Shown in pieces: positions 23,147 through 36,546 of a stretch of DNA of 64,000 bases. The translations under genes and the position numbers were made by a program. The DNA lies in assembly GCA_034008185.1 (NCBI GenBank), contig CM067082.1:10462984-10526983 (forward strand), written 5' to 3'. This DNA is from Gorsachius magnificus (taxonomy: Eukaryota; Chordata; Aves; Pelecaniformes; Ardeidae). The notes under the pieces are model-generated. The model worked only from the letters and a program-made list of their open reading frames with translations. It did no database searches and had not been told where the DNA came from. The stretch's first letter is position 1. Every line of letters begins with the position of its first letter.

Positions 23147-26100
23147 AGAGTTCTTCACGTAGGCCAACTCTCCAAGTCCAGTAATTAAAAAACATTAAAT
23201 CCCCTAAATCCACCAGCTGGCCTCAGATGGTGAAGCGGGGCTCAGAGACTGTTTCCTAATGCTCTGAGTTCTGCAGGCCCAAAGGGTTTGATAGCCTGAG
23301 CGAACTGAAGCTGCATGCAGAAAGGAAGGAGTTTCCATGTTTAAGACAGGTGCACACACAAAGTGGCTCAGGTCAGTTTATTTATCACCATGTTTTGCAA
23401 TAGACCTGGTCCTGATGCCCCAGCTGTCAGGGCAGTTCCACTGTAGAAGGCCCTGACCCACAACAGACTGACCATGTCAGTATCAAATGCAAAAGGATAA
23501 GCAAGATCAGTCCCCATGTTTCTATGGAACAAAGTGCTCCCTTTGCTGCAAATAGCCAGCAACTTCCATAATTCGTCTGTCGGCTTCCACTCCCATCCTG
23601 CCACATGGCAGGTCTGCACAGAGCTCTGGCATATAAATCTCCATACAGTCAGCAGGAATCATGCAGCAACCTGCACATGGGAGCTGAGGAGACAAACATA
23701 CACCCCAGGAGAGCTTGTTTATTTTTAGGGCTGTAGAACCCACTAAAAATCTGTTGAAGAAAATAAAGACAGGAGTCCCGTGGTGACAGCTAATGCTGTA
23801 AGTAAGAAGACAGATGCATGTATGTGCGGAGTAGATTAGTTGAGAGAGCACTGCCAAAATCAGTTGGCGTATAATTTTCAGGTCATAAAACTGCTTTTAA
23901 TAGTAGGGCAGAAGCAGGCTAACATTGCTTCTCTGTTTACTTGTTTGTTTTAATTCCTAATCCCAGGAAGCAGTCACTTTGAGCATTTCGCACTGTATAT
24001 ATACAGTCAGCAAGTCTAAAAATTAAGAGCCTCCACTGGGGAGTGAACGAAGGTCTTTGTGCTGCCCAGCCTCCAGCTCTCCTTGGCCAGCTGAGATTTT
24101 CCCTCATGTGGCGAGCTCTTTGACGGATGGTATAATGGGGCTCAGAGGGGTATTAATCCCCCAGGGTTTAGAAGGGCTGTGCAGAGGGTATGAAAGGCCA
24201 CGCCAAAGCAGACTCCAGCAACTCTCAGCCAACAGCCACTTTGGCACCATTCCCAGCCAGTGTAGGTTATTCCAGTCTCTGGAGTATTTCTAGCTCTGAT
24301 GGGGTAGGAGTATAAGAGGGGAAGAGAGAGAGAGCGAGTGGGCTGCAGCATCTGTAACTGCCTCAGTAAAAAGTACAATTCCATCCCTCCCTTTATAGAC
24401 ACATATACATGACCCCACACATTCCTCCTTGGCCTCACATGGCCAGGAGCAACTGAGCCCTGGATGAGGGAGGTGGCCAGCAAACATATCCATGATAAGC
24501 TAGAAAAGCAGATTCCCAACAGCTGTTGGGTCCCCAAACTTAACAGAAGATTATTGATTTGTGCTTACATTGGGGGCTATAAAGCCAGTCAAAGTGGGGT
24601 GACCAGCAGAGGTGGGATGCCCCTGGAGTAGTCCTCTTAGAGATCAGGAGGATTTCAGAGACTTGATCATTGCTGCCAGCAAGGGGCAGTGATATATTTA
24701 TAGGCACCAAAAGTTAATGGATGACCAGACATCAGTATTGCTAGTGCAGCTGTACAGAGCAGCCAAACACTGAAACAAGGCGACGTGGCTCATCACTATG
24801 TTTTCCCTCACCTCACAGTAAATTAGACACAGAACAATGCTCCTTTTCCCTATCTTTCCTCTGGTCTTTTCATTTCCATCAACATGATTGCAAACTCCAG
24901 TCCTTTTGACCTGTACTGATGGAGAGAGAAAATCAAACACGCACATCCCTTAAATTCGTGACTTTAAAGTTACTTACCTCTGTTATCTCTATCTGACCAG
25001 AGTAGTGAAGGGGCTTTCTGTCACAGCAGTATTTGTCACTGCTCTGGCTTCAGCCTCTTGCTCTTTGTTTGTTCTTTAAAAGGACCGGTTTTCCTTCTAA
25101 ACAGGCACTTAGTTTTAAATCAGTGTTTAGCCTCATTACTCATCTAAGTATTCATTATTTCTCAGTTTGCTGATATTTATTCATCCGCATTTGATCAAAC
25201 CAAGTTCTTCTTCATCTGCTTTTCACAGCTTCCACGCTTTGACTCTGGTCCCTGGTGTACCCAGCTGCTTTTCTGCCTATAAAATTTCTCTATAGGCATT
25301 TTATTTTTTGCTTCATGTGTAGTTAGAAGCAGGAGATGAATCCTCCCTTTGAATGATTGCTTTAATATTCATCCCTTTTTGTGCCTTTTTGTGTGCATTA
25401 CTTGCTTTTTGTACATGTGGGATTTGTGTCAGGAGGTGCTAATTTCTTCCTCTGACGTGGGTGTTGTAAGTGACAGGCGTTAATAAGGTTTGATCTGTGA
25501 CTTTTACTTTTTCAACTTAAGGGTTTTTCTTCTCACTTTCGCTGTCTTTTTAACACCTTTGATAGATGGCATACAACTGCATATCAAGGCATATTAGAGA
25601 GGTCTCATTGATATTTATATGTTTAGGATGTACTCCACTCAGTCTCGCTGTGAACTAATCCTTTGACTGAAGAGCTTTTCATTTTATGTTCATACCTTCA
25701 CATTTCTGCCTTGACTTCCAAGGAAAATGCACCCAGTCCTTCCCGAGGGAGCCTTGGAAAGGACAGGAAAAATGAGAGTCCCAAAGAAAGCAGTATGACA
25801 AAGCAATACCCACATGTGTGTTTAACCCTTGCTCTCCCCACAGAAACTAGATTTTATTTTTGCTGAGACTGAGGTTTTTCAGAAGTTACTAATGAGGATT
25901 TCCTTCCCCAAAAACCTTCCCTCTGGTTGAGACTTAGTCCTGGCAGCAATGACTCGACTGCTACAAATTCCTAACTGGAAATAAGTCAACCATTAACCTG
26001 CTTTGGAGTCTTTGCAGAAAACGATGGGCAGAAAGGGACTTTGCACTTGCCTCTGGGACCCCCCCAGACTCCAGCCTTTCCCACGTTTGATGCATTGCCC

Positions 26101-28659
26101 ACACACCATCGCGGGGAGCTACTGAGAGGTTTCAGCTGCAAGAGTGGTGCATTTTTCTGCATCGAGTCATTGCAGTGAACAGTGATGTTTCCTTTGGAAG
26201 GGGTAGCATGGTCTTGTCAAGGGGTTGCTGTTAATAGTGTTACCTTAGATCCTGTTCCCATCTCCATAAGCTGCTGCTTCTGCTAGCTTACTTGTTATAT
26301 TAAATGATACCTTGGTTAGTATCAGGGCTTCAGTGGAGATGTCTGTGGCTGAGCTGTTTAGCCTCTCACTGTAGTCAGTGGCACGGAATGGGAATTTCTG
26401 TGGGGCAGTTCATTGCATCTGGGAATAGGTGTTAAAGCTGGAAAGTAAACCTGCCAAGACACAAGGATTAACCCAGATGTTGACCTCTGTGTGGTGTAAG
26501 ATAAGTGCCACATTCAAATTCAGGTGACATGAACTGCAACCTTGCCTTCACTTCAACAACCTTTTGCAATTGCTTTTTACCTTCCCAGGATGTTTCCTTG
26601 GTACAGAAATGCACAAGGATCTTCTCAGCCTCACAGCTCTCTCCAGACTTGCAACTCTGGGCTCACTCTTGGTTTATTGCTGAATATTGGCCCGAGTTTA
26701 AACATACTGGTAAAGCTTAAAAAAAATCTTTTAAAAACTCCATCCTACCAACACCCCCAAACCCTGTTGGGTTTTGTGGTAAAGTTGCTAAATAGGAGTT
26801 GAGTTGTTCTGTGTTCATCCTATTTGAGCAGAAAAGGTCTGTATTACCTGCAAGACCTCAACTTCTGCATTTTGGGATGCCCCTGTAAACTTCTAAGAGA
26901 ATGAGAAACCTGCCCACCATGAAAGCCCACCAGCATGAGAGCTTTGTCAATGGCCAAACCATGTCTCTGTAGCCTCCAGCATCTGAGGTGAACTGGACAC
27001 TTGCTGTTTGCCAGTACTTATACAAATCTCCTCACATTGTTCTCCTCACCGAGCAACAGGTCATTAAGGTAATAACAGTATTTTAAAACTATAATTATCC
27101 CACCAGCAGGGAGAGAGAGAACAAACTATGGAAGAGCCATTCATTTATTTCTTACTTGGCGGGGTGTCCTAACACTACAGAATATGCCACCCTGAAGAGA
27201 AGAGTTACATTTCCAGTGGATAGAAACCCTCATCACAAGAAGCCACATTAACAGGCATAGCAGAGAGGTCAATGAATTTACATTGATCCAGAGTACCAGC
27301 TGGAAATGGCAGGGGGCCTTTCCACAGCACCATGTCCTGCCGCGCCATTGCTTATCTTCCATATGCTGTGGGAATAAATAGAAAACATTAGCCTCCAACT
27401 GCCCTACAGCCAATAAATGTCATACAGGATTTTTTTTTAAATAATTATTTATATTTCATTTGTAGCTATTGAAATGGGAGAGAGGAGGAAGGAAATTCAC
27501 CTGCGTTTATGTAGCTCATGATTTCTTGATGGTTCTGTCAGACCTGCCCTGAGTTAGTCACGCATTTTGCTGTCAGTGGGAATGTTTCTCTCCTCAGTTT
27601 TGCATTGGGTTAAATACACATTTTGATTGACTGCTGGAAATTTATCACTGTAGCTGTGCACTGAGGGGAGAAAAAAATCTGCAGTCAAAGAGAATAAAAC
27701 TCTTGAGGACTCAGTTCTCTGCCATCCTGTGCTAAATACGGCTGTTCACAGCTGTGCTAAGCAGATGTAAAACTCACAACAGGAGTAAGCATCCACTTTG
27801 CACTAATGTAAGTGACCCTACAGGGTGCCAGGCATCAAGGTGTTGAGCCTTTATAGTGGAGAGTCTACAGATTGTGGAAGAAAATGGACATTCTGTGTGT
27901 ATGTACTTTAAGTAGCTCTGTGTGTTTATGAGTGCATAAACAGAAAAGAAGCATTTCAGACTAGCCATGCCTCACCCCATTGAAGCTATGCCATCTGAGT
28001 CATCAAGAAACTTGTTAAGAGCTCCATGGCACAAATGTTAACATGACTGTGAAGAGAGGTTGTTTTCTGCTTCCAACACTTGGAAGAAGATTCATCTGTA
28101 ATGGTCAGACAGGAGGTAATCAACAGAATCAATGCTGCCTGGGGTGCCTTTTATCTCATCCCAAAGTAGACATCTCAGGTAGCTAAGATTAATCATGGCT
28201 GATCATTAGTTATGTAAAGACATTAGACACATACGATTAGGATGAATCTCAACATTGAGATTTATGTCTGAGTAAGAAATCTTCATGATCTCTGAAGAAA
28301 ACAAGAAAATATCCTCAGGGATTTGCTATTTCTGTCCTACCAAAAGCAAACATTATTTCGCTTGGCTTTTACTGATGAGCTAGAAAACAGAATAACTTTA
28401 CAAGCGAGAACTCCCAAAGTCAGTAAAACAGACTCCTGGGGACATTGGTGGGTTTTGAATTAAGCCTACAAGAAGAGGTTTAATCAGACCTTTACATCAA
28501 ATACCTACTTGATGTAGAAGCAATGTCACACTTTTTATCTTCTGTCTTCTGCCCCACAGACATGCTGATTGCCTCCAGCCAGGAAGCCCCCATAAGACTG
28601 CTTTGCCCCTTTTCACACCTGCATTTGTCCCCGACCTGTTGCTGGACTTTCTCAGTTGT
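23147..28659. other. No recognisable gene; unique sequence
   Basis: Open frames reach 131 codons (24142-24537 minus) but overlap others and match nothing known to me. A 16-bp perfect palindrome is at 23992-24007. A short GA-rich run sits at about 24320-24336. No other repeat family is recognised. Confidence 0.55.
23992..24007. repeat. 16-bp perfect palindrome
   Basis: ACTGTATATATACAGT equals its own reverse complement. It may be chance or a protein-binding palindrome; nothing nearby supports a role. Confidence 0.85.
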
Positions 28660-28664
28660 GTGGG
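28660..28664. repeat. Left target-site duplication of the solo LTR
   Basis: GTGGG directly precedes the LTR. GTGGA follows it at 29729-29733, matching in four of five positions. A 5-bp duplication fits a class III (ERVL-like) integrase, with one later substitution. Confidence 0.55.
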
Positions 28665-29728
28665 TGTGGTGGGTTGACCCTGGCTGGGCGCCATGTGCCC
28701 ACCAAAGCTGCTCTATCACTCCTCCTTCTCAGCTGGACAGGAGCAAGAAAATATAATGAAAGGCTTGTGGGTCAAGATAAGGACAAGGAGATGGCTCACC
28801 AGTTGCCGTCATGGGCAAAACCGACTTGACTTGGGAAAATTAACTTAAAATATTACCAATCAAATCAGAGTATGGTAATGAGAAATAAAAACCAAATCTT
28901 AAAACACCTTTCCTCTACCTATTCCTTCTTCCCAGCTCAACTTCACTCCCGATTTTCTCTCCCTCCTCCCCCAGCGGTGCAGGGGGATGGGGAATGGGGG
29001 TTGTGGTCCGTCCATCCCACGCTGTCCCTGCCGCTCCTTCCTCCCCAGGGCAGGACTCCTCACCCTCTGCCCCTGCCCCAGCCCGGGTCCCCCCCCGGCA
29101 GACAGTCCCCCACGCACTGCTCCAGCCTGGGCCCTTCCCACGGGCTGCAGTTCCTCACCAGCTGCTCCAGCCTGGGTCCCTCCTTCCCACGGGGTGCAGT
29201 CCCTCAGGAGCAGACGGCTCCAGCGTGGGTCCCCGCGGGGTCACCAGCCCGGCCAGCAAACCTGCCCCAGCCTGGGCTCCTCTCCCCACGGGGCCGGCCC
29301 TGCCAGGAGCCTGCTCCCCCGTGGGCCTCCCTGGGCTGCAGGGGCACAGCCTGCCCCACCATCGGCTGCCCCAGGGGCTGAGGGGAATCTCTGCTCCGGC
29401 GCCTGGAGCCCCTCCTGCCCCTCCTGCGCCACTGGCCTGGGGGGCTGCAGGGATGTTTTCTCTCACATACTCTCACTCCTCTCCTTTCTGACTGCTGCTG
29501 GTGTTGCACAGGGGTTTTTTTGCTTTTTTTTCACCTCCTTCTTAAACACGCTATCCCAGAGACACTACTACTGTTGCTGATTGGCTCGACTTTGGCCAGC
29601 GGTGGGTCCATCTTGGAGCCGTCTGGCATTGGCTCTGTCAGACACAGGGGAAGCTTCTGGCAGCTTCTCACAGAAGGCACCCCTGTAGCCCCCCCACTAT
29701 CAAAACCTTGCCACACAAACCCAACACA
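28665..29728 (+). mobile_element. Solo LTR of an avian endogenous retrovirus
   Basis: A 1064-bp element that starts TGTGGTGGGTT and ends AACCCAACACA, so the termini form an 11-bp imperfect inverted repeat with the canonical TG..CA ends. It is flanked by a near-perfect 5-bp direct repeat. The body has an AT-rich first third with an AATAAA at 28884-28889. A GC- and CpG-rich middle (about 28970-29450) follows, built from imperfect 45-55 bp units beginning CTGCTCCAGCCTGGG or similar (29117, 29162, about 29217, 29261). The pyrimidine-rich end carries 'GGCTCTGTCAGACACAGGGG'. No gag, pol or env and no second LTR are present in the window, so this is a recombination-derived solo LTR. I recall this LTR as abundant in neoavian genomes but cannot give its database name with certainty. 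Orientation follows the remembered consensus. Frames of up to 197 codons in the GC-rich part are composition artefacts. Confidence 0.85.
29117..29300. repeat. Imperfect tandem units inside the LTR
   Basis: Four copies of a CTGCTCCAGCCTGGGTCC..CCCACGGGGTGCAG-type unit, spaced about 45-55 bp apart. The unit combines a CCAGC(C/G)TGGG core and a CACGGG core, giving many CpGs. Such internal repeats may contribute promoter or enhancer activity to the LTR; that is inference. Confidence 0.7.
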
Positions 29729-29733
29729 GTGGA
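29729..29733. repeat. Right target-site duplication of the solo LTR
   Basis: GTGGA, a four-of-five match to GTGGG at 28660-28664. Confidence 0.55.
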
Positions 29734-32700
29734 CTGTGTGTGTCTGTGAAACTGTGGTGGACCAAGTCCACTTTCACAGAAACATGTTGGACTCTTTTCT
29801 AAAACCAGTTTAAATTCCCTAGTACCATTCATCACAAAGAGGGGGTACAAAAGCCTGTCAAGGATTACATGGGAGTGAGAGCAGAGACAGATACACCTTG
29901 GGCAGGCATTGCTGCCAATGCTTCATCCTGGGCAACCAAAGCCTGAGGGTTTTGACCATGCAGTGGGAGTCTCAGATGCTTAATGGTCTGATCGTCACTG
30001 CTCACAGTGCTCTTTGGTACTACAAAAGAGACTCACAGCAAAAATTCCTCTCTGATAATAGCTGCCTTTTTTCCAAGTATCATAGAATGAAAAATGCTAT
30101 GGTGTTCCATGGTAATATGAACCACTTGCTTCAATATTTAGCAACTTAAACAGGTGCCAAGCAGTAGAGCTATTTGGGTATTCTCCAGAAACATAGTTTA
30201 TCATTGGAAAATGCCACTTTGTTGAAATGGAGACTTGTCTTGGGAATATGCCAGTTTTGATGAAATTTTCATAAGAGAGGTTTCCATGGTAGGATAGGAT
30301 TTCTGGTCAAAATGCTGAAGAGAAAGAGAAGACACTTGTGCCTCCTCCAGGAAAGCCAATACGCTATTGTTAGGGAACCTTCTGAGGTCAGGACATCCAG
30401 CCCCAAATCCATACCCATACCACAGCTTTGGACCTGACTGCCCAGTTACCTGGTTGCCTAGCTTAACAGCCCATTTGGTGCTTTCAGTTGACTGTGTTTC
30501 AGCATCTCCTATAAAAGCTATTCTGCATTCTCTGAATAACTATTGGTGTAGGAATTTGAACCTTAGCCAAAAAAACAAGGCTTGAGACTCAGCCAAGCTC
30601 TTTCTCCTTTCCTGGCCAAATATTATTTATTCATTAGAAATGTAGTCATTGGAATGAGTAGCTATTGCTCACTTAGTCTTAGTGAGTGCCCCCAAGTCTC
30701 ATTAGTTGTGTCTATGCAACACTACAGTGGGGTGTCCATGTTTATAACCATGTCTAGTTTGCCTTCCACCCACACATTAACTTTGTAGATAGCCTGCAGC
30801 TTGCACGTTGATGAAAAAGTGATGAGCAGCAACATGTGGGCCAAAAAGTTGCCTGCATGGTCCCACATGCTCTGTTGGGCACATCCCTGCTGCACCTAAA
30901 CCCAACAGAGGACCTTACTGAAGGCCTGGTGGGTGGGTCCAGACTGGGCTGCAGACTGAGAGCCATCTCAATAAAGACAGTAAATGCAGACATTGACCTC
31001 AGCAGGAGTTAAGCACATGGAGCACAGAGGAAGATGCCCGTCAGGGTTGTTTGGATCCACATACTTAAATGCATTAGTTGAAATTAGGAGAAATCTTATT
31101 TATTTTAATTCAGCAAGGGGTGCTAGATATCAGCTTTTGGGTTTGGCTTGTCTCTGATGTCTCCAGCTGAGTGAACTTCTGACTTTTTTTGCTGGTAAAT
31201 TTCCATGGGTTTACATCCTTAATGTCATCTGAGCAGACAAAAACAGCAGATTTTTTTTTTTTAACCTAGAACCATTTCATTATACCCCGAACTAGTGAAG
31301 TAACCTCATTGTGCATAATACTTGGTGAGAATTGTTTTAAGTTTTCTCCACGGATTAAGCATTATTTGCAAGCACATGATCTGTCAGGGTTCTCTGAGGC
31401 ACATCAGTGAGCAGCAGCATAAACAGGATTTTTTTAGCCATGATCCCAGCAGACTCTTTTCTTATCTACAGACTCAGTGCTTTGGATTATGTAGGAAAGG
31501 GTACAGAGGAAGCTTACAGTATCTGAAACTTTTTTCATTCTGTATCCCACTGACCTGTGTGTTGAATCAAGGAAGAAGTAGTATATTTATATACGCAGTT
31601 ATGGGGAGGGGGAGGTTCTCACTGCTGCTGAGTCAGAAAGAGTAGGTTTAGCAGGGGTGGAAGGGGAAGTGTAAAGACTGCAGCAGTTGTTTCCCCAGTC
31701 TAATTTCCAGTTACACCACTTGACACTCCTTCCCAGTCATGAGATGACAGTGTAAGAAAGAAGCTGCGCAGCGGCTGTCTCTGCCTCACAGCAGCAGGCA
31801 CCCGTTTCCGGAGAGCTGAGATGTGGGCAGAGCTTTGGGGTTTGCTTAGTCAAAGTGGAAGTTGTGGAAGCAAAGGGTACTGATAATGGTGAAGGAAGAG
31901 ACAGAAAACAACCAAAGAGAAAGTCTTTGTGGGAGAACTTCTATGCTTCCTTTACTAACATCTGCCAAAGACACCCACCATGACCCTGCAGGTAAATATA
32001 AACTAAGATACTGGTTACTACCAGTATGTTAGTCTTTCCTGAAAGGGTGAATTATAGATTGCATACATGGTGCAAGTGACACACAGCTGGCACTTGGCAG
32101 TTTTGAAATCTCAAGTGCACACACCCCTCACCCCCTTACACACCCAAGCGAACGTGCATTTCCTTCTAATGTAACAAAGGGGTCATCAGGAGAGTAATAG
32201 ATTATTGATTTTTTTTCCACTGGTAAATTTAATGGAGGACAGACAGATGGAGCTTTGAAGATGAAGAGAGTAACATTGTCAAAACGAACAGATGATAAAG
32301 AAGATTTATCTAGCAAACAGCTCACTTTAAGGCATTAGTTTGGGGCAATCTATGGAGTGTAAGATGAATATCTACCCTCAACATGCCATCGGTTTCTAGA
32401 CAGTCTGCACTGAAATAAAAATTGACTGCAATTCCACCAGCATGACGAATGTGTTCAACAGTATGAGCATCTTAAATATTCATGGTTTTGATCATTATGG
32501 TATAGTGCCATGCTTTATTACATTTACATAGACTGGCAATCATCTAATAAACAAAAAGAAAGATTTAAACCCCAGTCCTAGAGAAAACTGGACAGCTGTT
32601 ACTTCCTTCAGTCATTTGGGAGGGAGCATGGCCAGAGTCTCAAAGGACTGGGCCTCTGTTGCATAGCTTATAGACAACATCTTATCAAAAACAACAAAAA

Positions 32701-33760
32701 GATCTTAGGCACTAGTTTAGCAAAGCATGTAATGAAATCCAATTCTGCTCAACAAAACACCTAAGTACATGCCTAAGTTGCACTTTTAACAGCAAAGAGT
32801 TAAACATGCCCTCAAGTCCCTCACTGGCCAAGGAGCTGAGGTAGGTAAGTGTCTGCAAGACACCCTTAGCTGCCACACCATGCCTGAGCCATGCGTCACT
32901 CTGCCATCTGACTTGGACCCAAAATGCAAGTGAAAGCATTTTCATCTCTTCCCAGCAGACTGCAGCCACACCTGGAGTCCCAGGATCTCACCTGGGAATG
33001 TGACAGCTCGGTGGAAGGGCAACAGCCACAGATCTTTGTCACAGGAGGTACCAATCTCCATGCACTGCTTTTCTTCAGAAAACTGTCTTTCTCTCTTTCT
33101 CTAAGAAGTCATAACACAAAGGAAAAAGTGTTTGTTTAGATGAGGCTGTTGAGATGTAGCCAAACGTTTGGAATAAAGGCAATAATGCATTTAAATTGTG
33201 GTTAATCACTTTGCATATTGGAGTAGAGCTGGAAGTTCATTGCAGACATTTCAGAGGTGGTCATAATGCAGACTCTTACTTGGGTCTAAATCAATTGCTT
33301 CCTTCAAATCATAAAAGGTTCTTAAATATGTATAGATGAGAGGCCATCAGTACATTTTTATTTATTCATGAGCCTCTGTCTCTACTAATTGCTGCGTTTG
33401 CAAGTATAACAGAAAATGCAACACGGTCCTTCCTTCCCTGACTTCCTTCTTGATTATAGCAAGATCTGATGAAATAATTAATTGCTGCAAAGCCTGTACA
33501 ATTAAATACCTGGCTATTATTTCACAGGTATGAAACTAAATCAGGATTAATTTCATTGTATTCAAACATGGCTATAAAATTTACATGGGTGGCATCAGTA
33601 CCAGACTTTATATACAGTTCATTCAAATTCTATGTTAGTAAGCTTTGAGGAAATCAGAGCTTCAAAGCAGTTTATCTGGCAGAATGTACAAACTCTACTG
33701 GAAATCTCAGCAGCAATTGCAAACTCCACAAGTACTGAGCTATGAAAAAGTTTGTAAGTT
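29734..33760. other. No recognisable gene; unique sequence
   Basis: Frames are at most 107 codons with no domain or bias. No repeat family is recognised. The stretch 33180-33590 is rich in TAAT and ATGCAT/TTTGCAT-type motifs and is mentioned as a possible conserved element among the findings. Confidence 0.55.
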
Positions 33761-33945
33761 ATAGAATCATAGAATCATTTGGGTTGGAAAAGACCTTTAA
33801 AATCATCAAGTCCAACCGTTAACCTAACCCTCCCATCCCACCACTAAACCATGTCCCTAAGCACCTCGTCTGCCAGTCTTTTAAATCCCTCCAGCGATGG
33901 GGACTCGACCACTTCCCTGGGCAGCCCATTCCAATGTTTGAGTTT
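33761..33945 (-). mobile_element. CR1 LINE 3' tail, antisense, 5'-truncated
   Basis: The plus strand begins ATAGAATCATAGAATCATTT (antisense of the (ATTCTATG) tail). 'TTGGAAAAGACCTTTAAAAT', 'CACCTCGTCTGCCAGTCTTT' and 'CCTGGGCAGCCCATTCCAAT' follow. Only about 185 bp of 3' sequence was inserted. Its tail text closely resembles that of the copies at 17640-17683 and 37409-37480, so it belongs to the same subfamily. Confidence 0.9.
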
Positions 33946-34073
33946 TTAAGAATACTGAGTTTTTAAGAAGTTGTCAGAGGTCCAAGTATTTGCTGCAGAT
34001 TGCATCAAAATGAATCAATCGGCCTCCTGGGTAAATAGTCAAAGATTTTAGCCAGGAATGAAGTAAATATTTT

Positions 34074-34087
34074 TATATATATATATA
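34074..34087. repeat. (TA)7 microsatellite
   Basis: Alternating TA within an AT-rich stretch. Confidence 0.75.
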
Positions 34088-34391
34088 ATATTTAGGCTAG
34101 TTTACACTAGTGCTGAGACCCAGAATTTTAATTCCTTCTTTTTTCCCTTTCCTCACCTAAAATCAAAAAGAGAATGAAAAAACTCTCATTTTTCATAGTC
34201 GTGCCTCAAAAATGCCTATTCTGATTTAGTGAAAACTTCCTGGAGAGCAAACATGAAGACCACACACCAGAGAGCAGAGCAGAAATGAAGGGGTTCCAGC
34301 AAACATTCTAAATCAAGCTGGTAGTGCAGAGTGAGCATTAGCCAGAGGTGGCTGAGGAGTTCTGCTTTCTTGTTTGTTTTTCCTCATTGTG

Positions 34392-34405
34392 AAAAAAAAA
34401 AAAAA
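34392..34405. repeat. Poly-A run (A14)
   Basis: Uninterrupted run of 14 A with no recognisable retroposon upstream. Confidence 0.8.
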
Positions 34406-35424
34406 GTCGTTTCGTCAAAATGTAAACCTAACAAGGAAGCCTACTGACTTTTTTCTGGAAAGACTTTGCGGCCTTTACATGGGAAAAAGCGGAACAAAAG
34501 CAATTACTGTGATGCTCTGAGGCCTTATAGCTTGGGAAATGGTATGGAATAAAGGTAAAACCCAGTAGGTTCTGTCTTCCCTAACTTGTGACAACAAAAC
34601 CAAACCTTGGTTCACCACCATTCGCCTGCTTTGCTTATTTTGGCAGTAAACTTTCTAAACCAAAAAGATTACTATCCCTGTATACGCAGCAAAACAGGAG
34701 CCAGATTTGGATTGGGGCTTCTGATCTGTATTACTTTATAAACAGTCATGGCCTGTGCATTTATTTCTAACTGTTGCCAACCAGCTATCCGGACACTGGC
34801 CATCTTGTCCATGATGCAGTCATGCAATGGAGAGACTCTGAGTGTCCCTGCTGCTGTGGGAGCCACACTGGCAACCGATGGAGTAGAGACTGGAAACGTC
34901 CCCCAACCAGAGGAGGCTGCAGGTGCCATTTCATCACAAGCACTCACTGCAGAGAAAGCCTAAGGATGCTACTACTCTGTTTCAAGGACAGAGGTGGGAA
35001 TTGGAGTTACCTTAATGAATCTGCTTTTCTTAAGATACTCTGAGCATATAATATTAAGCTGGGTGCCAGCTATGCTAGGATGACCATGGTAGTTCCTAGG
35101 TATTTAAAAACCTAAACCCCAGCCTGTTCCTGATTTTCTGCCTCTAGACACAGATCTTTTATCTTTGCAGTAAAATCTTATGCAGTGTTTCTTTATCGAC
35201 CTCCAAACACAGTCCATGTGAGGCCGAAAGGATTTCATTGAGAATACTTTGGCACATAACTACTAACTTTGGCCTCACATGCAGCAGGGCAAGCGTCAGC
35301 AAGAGTGGATCTGAGGACGGGTGCTGTTATCCTTGGATTCACAACTCACTTCTGCTGCAGCCTTTAAAACCCGCCTTGCTTCTGTTCTCCAGTCCCCAGC
35401 CTTCAGCTGCGTTAGGCGGTGTAG

Positions 35425-35470
35425 TGTGAGCCCAAAGTCACACAGTGACTTCAGCTCCCAGATCCACATT
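35425..35470 (-). repeat. Possible MIR-like remnant, antisense
   Basis: 'GCCCAAAGTCACACAGTGAC' followed by CTCCCAGATCCACA resembles the MIR antisense block GCCCAAGGTCACACAGCTAG. It is too short for a firm call. Confidence 0.35.
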
Positions 35471-36524
35471 TAAGCTTGTTTCTATAATCTGACTGCAGCA
35501 AACCTGGGGGGGGTTCCCAACATGAAATTGCAGAATGTGGCACAGAGAGGTAAACCTAGCCAAGGAGGATTTGGGTTTGTTTTCTGTCCTAAAAAGAAGC
35601 TGTAATCCATTCAAAGAATTACCGAGGTATTTTGGAATCAAGCCAGATCATTTCTGAAGTTCACACTACGGTAATGTGTTATTAATCTCAATTGTTCTGT
35701 TTTAATCTTCTCTGTCCATGTGAACAAAGTTGGGGTTTGGCCCTGGCTTAATTAAGAAAATATTCATCTGCCATCCTGACAAAAGTCAGAATTGAAGGGA
35801 GCTGTATGAAGGAGAGGACAGCAAAGGGCATGGCCGCGCTATATTCTGCTGAGGAAAAAAAAGAAAAGGATAGACATTATTTTCCAGACCATTTAATACC
35901 AGCGGCTCATATATCACGGGCTTACTCGAGTGAGCAGAGGTTGTGTCTCTCACAAAGAGATCACTTCAACCCTTGGTGCTGGGTGGTTAATCCATCCTGT
36001 GGTGCTCCCAGTTTGGGAAGCAGGGAGACAGCCGAGAGGGAGGGCAGGCTGCTCAGCTCCACGCTCTTTCAGAGATTAACATAATGGGGAACCTCGAGTT
36101 CTTCACAGATGCCACCTGCTAATCCCCTGCTTTATTCAAAGCACTAGGGAGCATGACAAACTAATAGTGACCGTGGCTGAAGAAGTTTTCCAGAAGCCAC
36201 CAGTTGGCACTTTTCAGTGGTAGTTATAATCCAGGTTTACTGGCCAATTCCTTCTAAGCTGATTTTTTGCTTTGTAAAATGGGTCTGCCTGCTCCGCTGT
36301 ACTGACAGGCAGAAGTAAACAGGAGCCAGAAAGCCTGGCAGTGGAGCTAATGGGAAATGCCAGCTAGCACTGAGAGATGTGATGTGCTTAGTGCAGAAAT
36401 GGTGGTGTTTCATGGCCTGTAGTATGCCCCAGGTCAGGCTAGAGGATCTTAGCGACCTTCCCATCTAGGAAATATGGATGACTATTTTGCTATTTCTTAA
36501 AATAATCAGTTGTTTACTTGTCCT

Positions 36525-36546
36525 AAAAAAAAAAAAAAAAAAAAAA
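36525..36546. repeat. Poly-A run (A22)
   Basis: Uninterrupted run of 22 A, the longest A run in the window. The upstream 200 bp do not resemble a known SINE or a processed mRNA. Confidence 0.9.

Noticed and set aside
28987..29580. Long overlapping open frames (up to 197 codons) on both strands
   Set aside because: They lie inside the GC-rich repeat block of the solo LTR. Openness comes from low stop-codon density in GC-rich tandem units, and the frames overlap on both strands.
36525..36546. A22 run as a processed pseudogene tail
   Set aside because: No coding-like or known RNA sequence precedes it and no flanking direct repeat is evident.
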